This document shows, piece after piece, positions 1 to 12,040 of a DNA stretch of 64,000 bases. The number at the start of each line of letters is the position of its first letter. Position 1 is the first letter of the stretch. The DNA is from Odontesthes bonariensis (lineage: Eukaryota > Chordata > Actinopteri > Atheriniformes > Atherinopsidae): positions 18,978,009-19,042,008 of the forward strand of contig NC_134517.1 of assembly GCF_027942865.1 (NCBI RefSeq), given 5' to 3'. The position numbers and the translations under genes were made by a program. The notes beneath the pieces are model-generated. The model was not told where the DNA came from, made no database searches, and saw only the letters and a program-made list of their open reading frames with translations.

Positions 1-1671
1 AGCAGCATCTCCTGATTGGGTTGATGACAAACTAGTGGAAGCAGAAGAATCCATGACTGAGGTGGAGGTGGAGATGTTACAGGAAAGCTGTGGGTCAGAG
101 GAGGGTGGGATGTCTCTTTGGCTGGGAACAGGAGGAGAGGATGGTGAGCTTGTTCCTGAACTGAACCTGTTGAAGAATGTGTTCAGCTCATTTGCTGTGT
201 CCAGACTTCCATCCATCCGATCCTCCCTCTGCTTGAGGCCTGTGATCTTCTTCATTCCTGACCACACATCTCTGATATTGTTCCTCTGCAGTTTACTCTC
301 AAGCTTCTTTCTATACACCTCCTTGCTCTCTCTGATCTTGACTTTGAGCTGCTTCTGTATACTCCTCAGTAACTCCCTGTCTCGCTCCCTAAAGGCTCTT
401 TTTTTCTTGTTCAATAGTTCCTTTAGCTCACTGGTGATCCAGGGTTTGTTATTAGGGAAGCATCTCACTGTTCTGGTGGGGATGGTGTTGTCCACACAGA
501 AGTTTATATAGTCAGTCACACACTCAGTCATGGCATTAATGTCCTCTCCATGTGGCTTACAAAGAGAAATCCAATCGGTTGCATCAAAACAACCCTGTAA
601 GGCTTCTTCAGCTTCCTCTGACCATTTTCTAACAGTCTTTTTTGTGACAGGTAGTCTCTGAACAAGGGGTTTATATGCTGAACAGAGAAAAACAAGGTTG
701 TGATCTGATTTTCCCAGGGGAGGTCTTGATTTGGAAATGTATGAATCCTTGACATTTGTGTAAAACAAATCCAATGTCTTGTTTTCTCTGGTAGAGCAGC
801 TGACAAATTGTTGAAAAGTTGGCAGTGTAGCAGAGAGTGAGGCATGATTAAAATCACCAGATATTGCCACAAAAGAATTGGGGTGTTGAGTCTGTATCTT
901 AGCAACAACGGAACTGATGACATCACATGCAGTGTCGGCAACAGCTGATGGTGGAATATAAACAGCCACCAAAACAACACTGGTGAACTCTCTTGGCAAA
1001 TAATATGGACGAAAACTTACTGCCAATAGTTCAATGTCAGGACTGCAGAGACGACTCTTCACAGTAACATGTCCTGGGTGACACCATCTGTTGTTGACAA
1101 GCACTGCCAATCCACCCCCTTTCCTTTTCCTGCTAGTCTTTATATCTCGATCTGCTCGTACAGTCAGGAAGCCCGGCAGAGAGACGCTGGAGTCGGGTAT
1201 ATGATCCTGTAGCCATGTCTCAGTAAAACACATAATGCTACATTCCCGATATTCTTGCTGAGTCCTTATCAAGGCTAAAAGTTCATCCAACTTGTTAGCT
1301 AACGATCTTACATTGCCCATGATGCAGGATGGCAGAGATGGTTTGAACTTCTTCTTTCTTTCTCTCCTCTTTGCTCCTGCTCTGCATCCACGACGCCTCC
1401 TTTTCAATTCCAGTGGGATTTCTGGCTTCAGTTGTCGAATTATTTCTGCTTTTCCAATGTTATTCAGCTGCTCCCTGTTGTAAACCACCTTGTTGCTATG
1501 GTGATGCATCATGACAAAAGAGTAAAATATACAAAAGTATTGGGAAAAATTAATCCAGCTGCACAGCATCCAAGGCAGGAAGGAACAGTTGTCCAAAAAA
1601 TGCAATTTCTTCCAAGAAATAACAGGAATGAAATTTAGAGAAAAAGAAAAATCTCAATGTGAGGTACAGAG
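1..1671 (-). mobile_element. L2-type LINE, 5' part of ORF with endonuclease domain (partial at left edge)
   Basis: Reading the minus strand gives one uninterrupted frame from the stop at 1672-1674 to the window edge, about 557 codons. The likely start is the Met pair at 1510-1512 and 1507-1509. A basic N-terminal stretch is followed near 1320 by an apurinic-type endonuclease domain. Its motifs are visible in order: MGNVRSLANK, CFTETWL (catalytic Glu), SGDFNHA and GKSDHNLVF. After it comes the linker found before the reverse transcriptase (NNKPWITSELK, then a Lys/Arg-rich helix). The reverse transcriptase itself must lie to the left of the window. The endonuclease nicks target DNA to prime reverse transcription. 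The word order matches the L2/Maui-like LINEs of fish. The frame has no break, so this copy may be young. The clade name is from memory of the family and is the less certain part. Confidence 0.8.
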
Positions 1672-1679
1672 CTACTCCA

Positions 1680-3635
1680 ACATGCTGCCACCCTCAGCAG
1701 CGCATTCTAGAACATTATGACATATAACATTAATGGCATATGGCATGGCAAATTTACAACACAATCAGGTGCTTTTAACATGTCGATTTACTGGAGGTTG
1801 ACGTGTTGTTTTCTTCTTAGCAATACCAATTAACATTACTGGTTTGCGCTGGCTAACATTAAACATTCTCGGCTGAACGTGATTATAATTAATGTAGTTA
1901 TTATGAAACTCACTGACTCAAACTACAATTAGAGTCATTACAGTGCAGTGACATTTCCACAGTGAGGTGACAAAAGAAATGTATCGTGGACCTAATTTAA
2001 ATGTAATTATACAATCATGTGCATTTATAGCAACAATTCAATAATGGTAATTTAGCGACGTTGCATAAGTTTGAAAGCCCCCATTAAAAACACTTGATTT
2101 GATTTCATATGACTGTTAAAAATCCCACAAAGCACATGGAAAAATTTGTTTAAAAATCAGCAAAAAAGAACAACAGAATAGGCGTAGGCGATTCCATTCT
2201 GAGTACTACATTCACACATTAAAATTCCACTGTTTTTATTATCCTCAACCAAGTCTTTCACCATTCGTGGGTTTCATTTCTACACATAAACTTTAAAAGA
2301 ATTTAGAGTTTGGAGAGTTTCACCTTTGATGGAGTATGTAATGATAAATGGAGAAGACTTGAAACTCTAATTATTTACAAAGATGAATTCAGCCAAGAAG
2401 AAGACAAGTCACATGAGAGCAGTGATTCAGTTTGCTGCACGGTATTTATTCACTCTGAGAGCAATATTTGAATATTCTCTACCATGAAAACGGGTTATTA
2501 CTGACCAGAAATATTGCCCCCCTTTTTTTAAGTGAGATCTCACGTAGGATAAAAATCAAACCAGATGAAATGGAGTAGAGAATAATGTTATCAGTGGAAA
2601 ACGTGTTTTTATTTTTCAAATGTAAAGTTGAGTCATCATCCAACTGGCTAATTTTCAGTTCCCTGCTTAAATGTCTGAGAAGTATCTTATGGTAAACTGA
2701 CAACAGTTCTGAGGCCAAAGTCAAAAGATAAGGGCTGAATGGACATCGTTGCTGACCAGTTGGTGTGGCTTTGGGCCGAAAGAAGGGGGCCCTAACTAAG
2801 AGAAATACCTCTGTGTATATCATTAGAAAGCATCCAAATAACATTACAAAAATGTGTTCTTGATCCACTTGAAACACTTTGGGGATTTTAAAATGAATGG
2901 GCTGTTATAATGTATCATTTGCAGTAAATTAAGATTAAAAAACAAAAGATTGTCATCAGAGAGTAAATCAGGGCAAGAAAATCCAAACAAAAAAAAAAAA
3001 AAAAACAGAAGATGAGGTTAAATGGTGCGCACACACCAGAACAAGTATATAGTTAGTAGAAAGCGGTAGAAATACAGAGAAAGGCGAGGACAAACAAAAC
3101 AGAGGTTGGAAAACTAAAACCAGGCGTTAAATATGGTCTTAAAGCAAAGCCCAGCAGAATGCAAGAAAAAGAAATAGTTTTAAAAATAGGAAGTAAAGGT
3201 AACTAAAAACATAGTGTGAAAATCTAAGTAATCAAAGTAAAGTAAAGTAATTTATCAACCCTGGCACCGAAATATTATTTCTAACTGTACATGATCACCA
3301 ACATATAGTTGTAATCACTGAGTTCAGTAGTAACCATAAGCATGTGGCCCTCATTATGCAAAGACTGAATATATTAAACGTCCTCGAGTGTGCACACAAA
3401 TGCAGTTATGAACTTCTCTGCCCATACTATAGACATGTTGTTCATTACACATTGCCTATTTTTGATTTCCGTTCTCCAGTAAACTCCAGTCTTGGAGTTA
3501 TATTTGCTGCAAGGTGGCAAAACTCCAGCGAATCTGGTTCCCTTCACGCATGATACATACATTATCCCTCTCTCTCAGGTAAATATATATGAAGATTTTG
3601 TGAAAGCATTAAATCCACATTTAAATCATAAAGGG
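1680..3635. other. AT-rich noncoding stretch, no gene seen
   Basis: No convincing exon or RNA gene. The first few hundred bases may be the LINE 5' end or its flank. There is an A-tract near 2990-3004 and short AT-rich sequence otherwise. The open frames here show no domain I recognise. Confidence 0.4.
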
Positions 3636-3639
3636 CTGC

Positions 3640-3930
3640 TACAAACAAAAAAAAGCTGGGACACCGAAGGTACTTTTCCATGTTTTTTGTTGACCCGTAC
3701 CAGCTTTTTTCCAGATGTTTTGCTGCCATTGAATTCAAGATGAGAGAATATGTTTTCAAGAAATAAAATGTATCACGCCAACATTCGACATGAGCTCTAA
3801 GTGCTATTGTCAATGAAATATTGACTTAAGAGAGTTGCAAATCATTGCATTCTCTTTTTTTATTTTTTGTAGTTTATTTATTTCTTACATTTTACTCTGT
3901 TCCAAGTATTTTGGAAATGGGGTCGTATGT
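3640..3930. repeat. Decayed interspersed fish repeat, family not named
   Basis: The phrases around 3655-3740 (a GGGACACC-type opening, then TTTTGCTGCCATTGAATTCAAGATGAGA-like sequence) and around 3835-3925 (GCAAATCATTGCATTCT, then a TTTTGGAAATGGGGT-like end) resemble a repeat tail I know from many fish genomes. No transposase frame and no clear terminal repeat is visible here. The family assignment is left open. Confidence 0.45.
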
Positions 3931-5325
3931 AATTGGCAGTTTCGAATACCAATATGTGTTACATGCCCTATAGATAGTGTGCAGGTGGCTTGCAAAATCA
4001 AAACAAAGTGTAAAAATAGATGGCACTCTCAATATTCTGTTTAAGACTGAAACTGGCTTGCGAAACGTCAGATGCTATTTTCTCAAAGGTCGACAGGACA
4101 CCATTTGTACTTTAATACTGCCCTCTGGTGCGTGCTTTGATGAATCCACCATAATGCATGATGATCAAAAAGGCCCACTACATTTTTCACCAAATAAGCC
4201 ATCGCTGGCGTGCAAATAATATGAGTAACATAATAAAGACAATGAAGCATATATTAATCTTTTTTTTCCCTACTCAAGCTGACTCTGAGGTAGTAATGCA
4301 CCCCATGGAAGCACCACAGAAGAAGAGGAAGTGGCTTGAATGCCAACTAGCCCTATAGTGAAGAGGAAGAAGAAGAAAAAGAGGCATAGACTATAAAGGC
4401 AATGTAGAGCTGTGAAAACTGTCATAATGAGGTACAAGCAGACATCAGCATTTTCTAAATCTAAAATTAATAACTTAAAATATAAGTCATAAAGAGTGAC
4501 TTTAATAAGGAGTTCATCTTTAATTCAGCAGTGTTTGCTAAGTTTTTTACTGAGACTCAGTCGAGGATTCCATAATAGTAGCATGAGAAAATGTGAGAAT
4601 TAATTTGGCTTAAGAATAAAACTAAAATGAGATAACATTTTTCATTACTTTTATGACTTTTGTCCCCCAAATAAGATATTTTGAAAGTTTTATCCACTCA
4701 GTCAATTCATAAAAAGCTTCCAGAACAATTATCTCCTTGTGCTTGAAAACAATAAATGCTCTGTTTTTTCAGAGACCCCTTTTCTTAGAAAACAATGAAT
4801 TCTTCTTTGCCAAATCCTAGTTTTAAAATCTATTTAAAGGAATTTAATAAATCATTATTTTTGTTGCGCATCTCTTTGGTTATAGTGAAGCAGGGTCATT
4901 CATGCATTTGGATGTCAAATTGGATGCTTTCGGTTTATTGAATTTCTCGAGACATTCATTTTGCAAGTCTGAGCAGGCTGTACACCATGTGTAAGCTCTG
5001 ATTTGTAACAGGACTTTGTTGGCACGGCAAATTAGATTCCATTTATATGGAATTTATAATTCTGTTTGCTTTCTTTCTTTTTTTTTTAAACCATGTAAAT
5101 ATTAAATCAAAGGCAAGAGTCGTGCACAGTGTTGTCATCTATATAGACAGTTATAGAGTTATTGTTAGAAATATTCATCCTTACATATAACTTATGCTTA
5201 CTAACCTGAAATGCAATCTCTTCTATTGTCTTCTCTATCATGAGGTAGCCATGCATCATAGCTGTGCAGCAATAATGTATACTTTCTTTTACATGTTGAA
5301 AACTGAACATAACTCAGAGAGAAGC
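3931..5325. other. AT-rich intergenic stretch, no gene seen
   Basis: Only short AT-rich frames without recognisable motifs. Nothing here is supported as an exon. Confidence 0.4.
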
Positions 5326-5329
5326 CTCT

Positions 5330-5980
5330 TTTTCTTGGCACGAGCTCTTTATTTGTCCAGATACACAAACTGTTGGACAGCCATTGATAAGCACACATCA
5401 AGCGGCAGATTCCCCACCACAGTGAACATTGGCAGCAATGAAAGCAACCAGAACCAAAAGGGGTGGTGCAGGATTAGGCAAGATGGACTCGGCTTTCTTA
5501 AAAGTCCTGACTTTGAGGAGATTGACGACTGTGCCAGCAGTTTTTCTGCACACTTTCTATGAATTCCTGCAGTCTTTTCCCATATAATATATAAGTGACC
5601 TGCACCAGTTGACAAGGGAGAATAAAAGCGAAAATGTGATGAAGCCTGAATAAAACATTTTCACGAAGGATTCTTCTATTAACATCAACACAACAAAGCT
5701 TACAATAAATGTGCATATGCACTGGCTTTACTACACACTTCATTCACATCTGGCATGATAGCCGGCTTGTTATATGCCAAAGTGCCCAGATATCGTACTG
5801 CAGCATAAACTCAGCATCCTCCTTCCGAAAAAACAACCGACCGGTCGGGATTTGGATGGTCACCTGTCCGACTGCCCGCGTCACCTGACAAGAGTTGCAA
5901 AAACGATCTCAGCAAAAATTGTTGGACGGAGCATGCTTATGTATTCAAGAAGAGTTAAGTTGTCATAGTCACCACTTACC
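5330..5980 (-). other. Possible 3' UTR of the CD200R-like gene
   Basis: This lies directly downstream (minus strand) of the stop codon of the CD200R-like gene. A minus-strand AATAAA is present at 5347-5352. Whether the transcript runs straight through or splices at the donor right after the stop cannot be told from sequence alone. Confidence 0.3.
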
Positions 5981-7943
5981 TCAACTTATGGGTTTCTTTA
6001 TCAGAAAAAACAAGAATATCCCCAAAGGAACAACGATTACCACAACAATACGGATCCATAGTCCAGTAGAAATTGAAGAAGAAGCTGCAGTGAGAAATCA
6101 AAGATTTGTCAGTAATGTCATGAATATGAATATCATTGTGCACAGATAAAATATCATCATAAAATGAACCACCAATAACATAAAAAAACATAAAAGTTTC
6201 GTATCCAGTTTACAGAAGACTGACCTTTTTTCAGTTCTGGTATCACAGTCTTCTCCTGATTCCAGGACATGTGCTTGACAATGCAGCTCAGGTTTTCTGG
6301 TTTAACGCTTTCAGGCAGCTCCATATAACTTTCTACTGTAACAAATCCATCGCAGTCATTCTGTGTTTTCACAGAGTCCAAGTTTCCCGTGTAACTCCAG
6401 CTGATGTTGGCAGGAGGATTTCCTCTTTCAGCTCTGCACACCGCCACCATGTTGTTGTCCTTAAGCTCCAACCATGCAGATATGTTGGGAGAAACTAAAC
6501 CAGGGAAGACAAACACAATAGAAAAGAGACAAATGCCTAAGTCTGATGTTTAAAAAATTCAGCTCCTCCAAAAAACATATATTAGAAATGAAATGTACAG
6601 AATACTAATCGCCACACAGATAGACTTTTTTGTTTTGTTGTTGCTTTTTTTTCATTGATTACTTAAGATCTCTGGAGAAAAAGACAGTAATCTCACTTAA
6701 TTATCAAGAGCAAGAGCGATATTATGTCTAGAAATATTTAAAACTCACATATCACATATTTGAGGATTTTCAGTGAAAGGTGCAGTGAGAATGATCGAAC
6801 ATGACAACAGACCCTCACATGAGTTATGAGGGGGGTTGAAAGTCCTACCTGTGAGAGTCACATCGATGTCATAATTTTCATTTCCTCCTTTGAAAGCTGA
6901 CTCACACTTGTAGACCCCCACATCATCAGTTGAAAAGTTTGGGATGTGCAGGTAAGACTGACCACTGGAAGTGTTTCGAAGAGACTTGTCATCATTGCAG
7001 GTGTCTTCGCTTTGACCATCATTGCTAAAGGCAATCTTACAGGATTTGTTATTCACTTTTATATTCCAGATAACAAACATTGTCTCACTCCATGTCTTAT
7101 CACTGCAGTTCAGGTACGCATCACTCCCAAGATTGAAAACTGCCTTTCTGCGAACTAAGAAAAAGAAAGCAATTTTACATTAGTTTTGCAGATTGTGGCA
7201 ATTGAAAAAGGCCAAACCAAACACAGACACATGGATGGTAGAACACAGATGTTCAAAGTGAAAATAAAGAAAGCAGACTGAAAATCATATGTAATACATA
7301 AGGAAAGGCATAGAACATAACAAAATGTCAACAAAATGATGTTGTTGCTATATTATATAACTTTGGGGCATTTTCACACATTTTAACAACAGAAAGTGCT
7401 TCATGATTAAATTAAAAACATAAATATACACATTTTGAACAGGATTAAAATGTACTCAACTTTCTCTGTGTTTGCAAGAACTTCTTAATATCTGCCGTCT
7501 CAAAAACACACACATTAAGCAGTTTGAAAAATAAAAACAAATCAAAACATGAGAAAATTAATTTACCCAGAAACATTTTAGGGGGAGAAGTTGTGCTGGG
7601 TTTCAAAGAGGTGTTTTCATTAGTTCCTGAGAGAAACAGAGGCGGATGTGAGGAAAAGGTTAGTAAAAAAGGGTAAGTGCAGCTGTTATAATCTTCCCTG
7701 GTTACAGCTGTAACCTGTACTTTAGGAAAAGACTGTGGCATTACTGTAACTGTCAATTATTCAAAGAGACGATTCCTTTCAAGGTCCTGAAAAACATGCT
7801 GATATTAAAAGCTGTGTCTGAACAAGGTTTAAACAATGATAACCACATGCGAGTTAGATGTGTTAAGGGTTCAAACCTGAATCCAGGCTCCATGCTTCAG
7901 ACAAGAACATGATCAAGATACAAATCCACATCATGCCTCTCAT
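5981..7943 (-). CDS. CD200 receptor-like immunoglobulin-family membrane protein
   Basis: Five exons on the minus strand: 7877-7943, 7567-7626, 6849-7154, 6225-6494 and 5981-6084. They join in frame to 807 nt, 268 residues plus stop, with consensus GT/AG borders and phase 1 throughout. Exon 1 encodes Met and a signal peptide (core WICILIMFLSEAWS). Exon 2 is a short Thr/Ser/Pro-rich linker. Exon 3 is an Ig V-type domain (YLNCSD, then DDVGVYKCES). Exon 4 is a C2-type domain (AVCRAERGNPPANISW, ENLSCIVKH). Exon 5 holds the transmembrane helix (IRIVVVIVVPLGIFLFFLI). At least six N-glycosylation sequons are visible. The two-domain layout and the C2 motif fit CD200R, an inhibitory receptor of myeloid cells that binds CD200. 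The cytoplasmic tail is only about five residues (KKPIS) and lacks the NPxY docking motif of mammalian CD200R1. It may therefore be a decoy or a non-signalling paralogue. Another Ig-family receptor is possible. Confidence 0.78.
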
Positions 7944-9419
7944 CTTCAGGTCTCTTCAGGTTCCTCTGTAAGCTTGTTGCAGTAGCCCCCCTCCCCCTCG
8001 AACGACAAGAGATAAAATCTAGTTCTAAGACCGCAGCGTCATTAGGCTGTATGTGTTTCCGGTGTAATCTTGTCATTCACCCTGCTCGTGTCATTTGATT
8101 TAGTTTAACAAGCTCTGGGTTTGAGTTTAAGTGCTCCTCCACCCTATGCATTCGTACTATAAATCTTTCAAACCTCTTGTAATACAGAAATCTATGTGTT
8201 GATGAAAATAGTCCCTCCCCATTTCTCCTCCCTCCCCAAACCACTTCCTACCACAATGTCATACTTTTTCTCCCACACAGGATGACACCTTATGCTTCAA
8301 GACATCAGTTTCCTCTCTGTCTAGTCACATGATCCCCCCCCCCCTCCGTTTTGTTTCTCAGAAAACATGAAGATACACAAGCATTGTGAAAGTGGCTTTA
8401 AATTTTATAAGACAGCTCAGTTGGTTGTTTTTGGGAACCCGCTAACACCACAATAGCTTGACCAACTCACCTTCCAAACTTCCAATGTCCATAACTGTGC
8501 CACGAAGTCTTAGTGGTGCATTTGATTCACTTAAAAATCTCTGCAGTGAAAAGTTCCTTTAGTGAACACTGCCCATCTGAGGTATATTCTGTCTAGCACT
8601 GCCCTATTGACATTAACCACAGCGTTACTCACTGACAGGTTGGCAACTCTTTTTATTTGGTATTGTATAATACCAAAACACTACCCCATTATTAGCACTC
8701 CGTCCTCTTGTTTCCCATTACATAAAGAATTATTGAACAAATATTTTGTTTGTTTTAAAGCTCTTCCCATGTCAGCCCCTTATTACATTTCTGGACTTTT
8801 CTTCCTATTTTCTGCTCCAGACCTACATCCTACAAATTGCTTTTAAATGTTCCTTAATCCATTGCTCAGATAGGTCCAATAGATGTCATCTTTGTGGTTG
8901 CCTCGGTTACATATGAATACAATGCATTACAAGGTTTAAAAAAATAAATAAGTCAAGGTTAGGGCTCAAACACTTTCTTTCACAACGCAACCATCACCTT
9001 CACCATGGTAACCATTTTTACACTTCATATGCAGTTGCTCTCGTAATTATAGGTTTTATCAGTCTTTATGAGCAGCTTATCCACGGGCATGTTTCAGGGA
9101 GGACAGTCTCACCTTGCCATTGTGCACAGCACTTTGGTTGACTGGTTGTTTTAAACGTGATTAGAAAATAAACTGGATATGACACTTCGCATGAGTAATT
9201 GCCTCTGAGGTCACAATGGAACCGAGTGTTACTTTTAGGAAACTAAAGGCCCCATTTTGCCTTATCAGTCATCTATAGATAATCTGAATGAGTCAGAAGG
9301 CTATTGGCTTATGCCTTGTGCACGGATCAGCCCAAAATAGTACCTTGTGGTTTATAGATAAACTGCACTTTAGCATAAGAATATTATCACTTTTGTTAAA
9401 AAGGTCAAGAGAAAATCAG
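7944..9419. other. Upstream region of the CD200R-like gene, no gene seen
   Basis: This should contain the promoter of the minus-strand CD200R-like gene. I see no confident core element. There is a C-tract at 8334-8344. Otherwise it is unremarkable AT-rich sequence. Confidence 0.35.
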
Positions 9420-9665
9420 GGTTTGAGCCTGTTGGTCCAGTTATGACTGCAAATTTCAAATGAAAATGTGGAAACATTTTTCTGTGAATGGAAAGTCAAC
9501 AGAAAGTTGGACATGTAGCAAGATAATGACCCCAAGTACACAAGTCTTTTACCTAGCTAACTACCTATAAAAAGAAAAAAGAAATATTTTGGAATGGCCA
9601 AGATAAATTCCTGCTCTTGATCCTATTGACATGTTGCCGGACCAGGAGAGAGTACTTTATGTGGA
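9420..9665 (+). mobile_element. Tc1/mariner transposase relic
   Basis: Short, broken coding traces on the plus strand. Around 9518-9540 the bases read as QDNDPKYTS, the second catalytic Asp block of Tc1 transposases. About 60 bp further, 9590-9640 reads as an EWP...DLDPIDML-like block, matching the usual WPSQSPDLNPIE segment. Stops and shifts lie between them, so the copy is dead. Ends and terminal repeats were not found. Confidence 0.5.
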
Positions 9666-10724
9666 AAAGAAAAACTCCAACACCCCAGAGTTTGGCCGAA
9701 AGGGCTGAAATTTCTCTGCAGTACTATCATAAGTTCTAGCTTTTTCTGTGGTTTTAATAGTTAGCCCGTCCTGAAACTCATAGAGGATTGTTCATTCTGT
9801 AACACCACTGTTGAGTCTCCATTATAGTTTGTTGTGTTGGTGCATGTTTAGTATGTTTAGAGGTGTTTTGTCAACCTTCTTCACATAAAATATGAATATA
9901 TAATTGAGCTGTTAACCAGTTTAAAACCTTCCTGAAACTGTTCAATGACAAATAGGAAAAAGAAAAAAAATCCCCCTTAAAGTGAAGAACAACTGACTTA
10001 TACTGAGTAGGTGTAAGGCTGTGTTAGTTGTGGTGTTTTGTCTGCTGGTGTAGGAACCTCTTCCTGTTAGATAGTCACACTGAGTTGCATACACTCACTG
10101 TTCAAATGGGTGCAGACATTATTGTCGACTTTAATCTGTTTGCAGATCAGAGACTTAGCTGACAACAACCAAAGTGATAGTTTGTGTCATTAGGATCTGT
10201 AAGCAACAATAAAAGGAAATCTTTAGGGGAAAAAAACACAAATCAACTCATTACCAGAACAACCTGACCTGTGTGAATCCTCTTCTGAAACTGTGTAGAG
10301 CTCGTGACACCAGAATTTAAAAACAGCCTGAAACTATTTACAGTAACTACTATCTAGTAATGAAGTGTCAGCAAGCAAAAACAGCTGTACTGTTCCTAAG
10401 ATCTATTATTAGATACGATTCAGATGACTGTAACCTTGCATATTTCTAACAAGAGGAAGTAGCTCTTTCACAGAAGTATATATCAGGAATGTTGGTCAGC
10501 TGTGATGTCCAAATCCAAAAAAGGAAAGAAAATCAATGTTGATAAAGGAACCCTGAAGGGAAGCGGTGACGTGTTATATTGTGTATGTGCACATATACAC
10601 GTCTGGATGCTTGTGCCATTTCTATTTTCAACTGTGGCTTCCTTATGGTGTAAAAATCAACCTTTTTTTTCTTATTATTTTGTTGAAAAACAAATGCTTC
10701 GAAGGATAGTGATTAAAAAAAAGT

Positions 10725-10955
10725 CCATCCATCCATCATCTATTCCCACCTAATCCAAGTCAGGATTGGGGGGGCGGAGGGGTACTGAGGCAGGGTACAC
10801 CCTGGAAGTATCACCAGTCCATCACAGGGCCACACCGACAAATTAGACAAACAACCATGCACTTTTATTACCAGAGGCAGTTTAGAATCACCAAATAACC
10901 CAACATGCACAACTTTTTAGGGCGGTGGCAGAAAGCCAGAGAACCCAAAGAGATC
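10725..10955 (-). repeat. Dispersed SINE/LINE-tail repeat beginning with (ATCC)n, minus orientation
   Basis: It starts with CCATCCATCCATC at about 10725. The GTACACCCTGGA...CACCAGTCCATCACAGGG block and TTTAGAATCACCAA-like text then follow. These are the signature phrases of a very common fish repeat tail (Expander/RTE type by memory). A second copy in the opposite orientation lies at 26945-27215. Confidence 0.6.
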
Positions 10956-11051
10956 ATATAATTAAATTGCATAATGTATTGCCAACATTATTTCAGTAAA
11001 GCTCTTAATGTTAGCATCTTTCATTTAGCTATATTCATAACCCTAGCTAAC

Positions 11052-11565
11052 TTAAAGGGAAAGTTTTTTTTAGTTTTTTTTTTAATCTGGACCTTATTTC
11101 TAGCTATAAATACGTTCATTTACTCATTAATAACATTTTGGTGTCACTTGGAGTCGTTTGGACGCTATTTAGATCACTCGATGTCCAAATAAATGAATAC
11201 ATACTATTGATCTGTTAGTTTTCAGAGCTGCCGTGTTGTTGTTATTGGGGGTATCTAGGTGCTTTTGACACACGTGTCTGCTGGGATGACGTCATCGCCG
11301 CGCGCCGCTGCAGCACAGCTCATTCCATAGACGTGCTCTGTGACGGTGGGCTATCTTTACACGGAGTTTGCTACTGCTAGTTTTGTGCAACATGGCAATT
11401 TGGAAATATTCAATAAGGAACCATGTTACCAACAGCAGTAGCAAATTCCGTGTAAAGACATATATACATGTATATGTCTATGGCCGTTTCAGGCCTCAGT
11501 ATTTTATGCCAGAAATAAGGTCCAGGTTTAAAAAAAAGACAAGAAAAAACAAACTTACCCTTTAA
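11052..11565. mobile_element. TTAA-flanked MITE (copy 1, about 0.5 kb)
   Basis: The ends are inverted: TTAA-AGGGAAAGT on the left (11052-11064) and ACTTACCCT-TTAA on the right (to 11565). Both are followed inward by a T-rich (or A-rich) run and then CTGGACCTTATTTCT or its complement. TTAA at both borders is the duplication used by piggyBac-type elements, so I infer a non-autonomous piggyBac-like element. It carries an internal inverted repeat (11354-11378 against 11434-11458). No transposase is encoded. A longer relative lies at 27333-28415. Confidence 0.6.
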
Positions 11566-11802
11566 GGTAACTGAAGTACCCAAAAGTCATACTTTAGTAA
11601 AAATAAAGATATCGTGTTAAAGTAATACTTTGGTAACTATGGAAGAAAACTATCTTTGTTATATCGAGATAACAAGATAATAAGTCTTTATCACAAGATA
11701 ACGGTGCATAAAAAAAAAATCAAAAATATCCACGGCCGTTGTCGATTTCCATACATAACGGTGAAAGTCACCTAAATAAATATCTGTCTATCCATCACAC
11801 CC

Positions 11803-11838
11803 ACCCACCCACCCACTTACTCACTCACTCACTCACTT
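11803..11838. repeat. Tetranucleotide simple repeats
   Basis: (ACCC)n followed directly by (ACTC)n, about 36 bp in total. Confidence 0.85.
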
Positions 11839-12040
11839 AAATATCAAGTACCTCAAGTAAAGTAATTACTCGTACTTCTGTAAGCTGACTTTTTTTTAAT
11901 CAGCTTATTATCAGCTATGATGTTTTGGTTTCTGTTTAAATCCAATGGCTGAAGCATTGTGCTAATCTGGCTCCGGTTCATATAGAAATATTTATATGTA
12001 ATATTTGCTGGTACCAACCATGTATATTTGTTTGTTTCAG

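Noticed and set aside
35-511. Plus-strand open frame of 158 codons at the left edge
   Set aside because: It is the antisense shadow of the LINE ORF, whose minus-strand frame has clear endonuclease motifs.
528-980. Minus-strand 150-codon frame as a separate gene
   Set aside because: It is the same strand but a shifted frame of the LINE; the motif-bearing frame is the one running off the left edge.
2479-2877. Minus-strand 132-codon frame
   Set aside because: Hydrophobic and AT-rich, with no domain, no splice context and no family resemblance.
5194-5562. Plus-strand 122-codon frame downstream of the CD200R-like gene
   Set aside because: No recognisable domain, and it probably overlaps the 3' UTR of the minus-strand gene.
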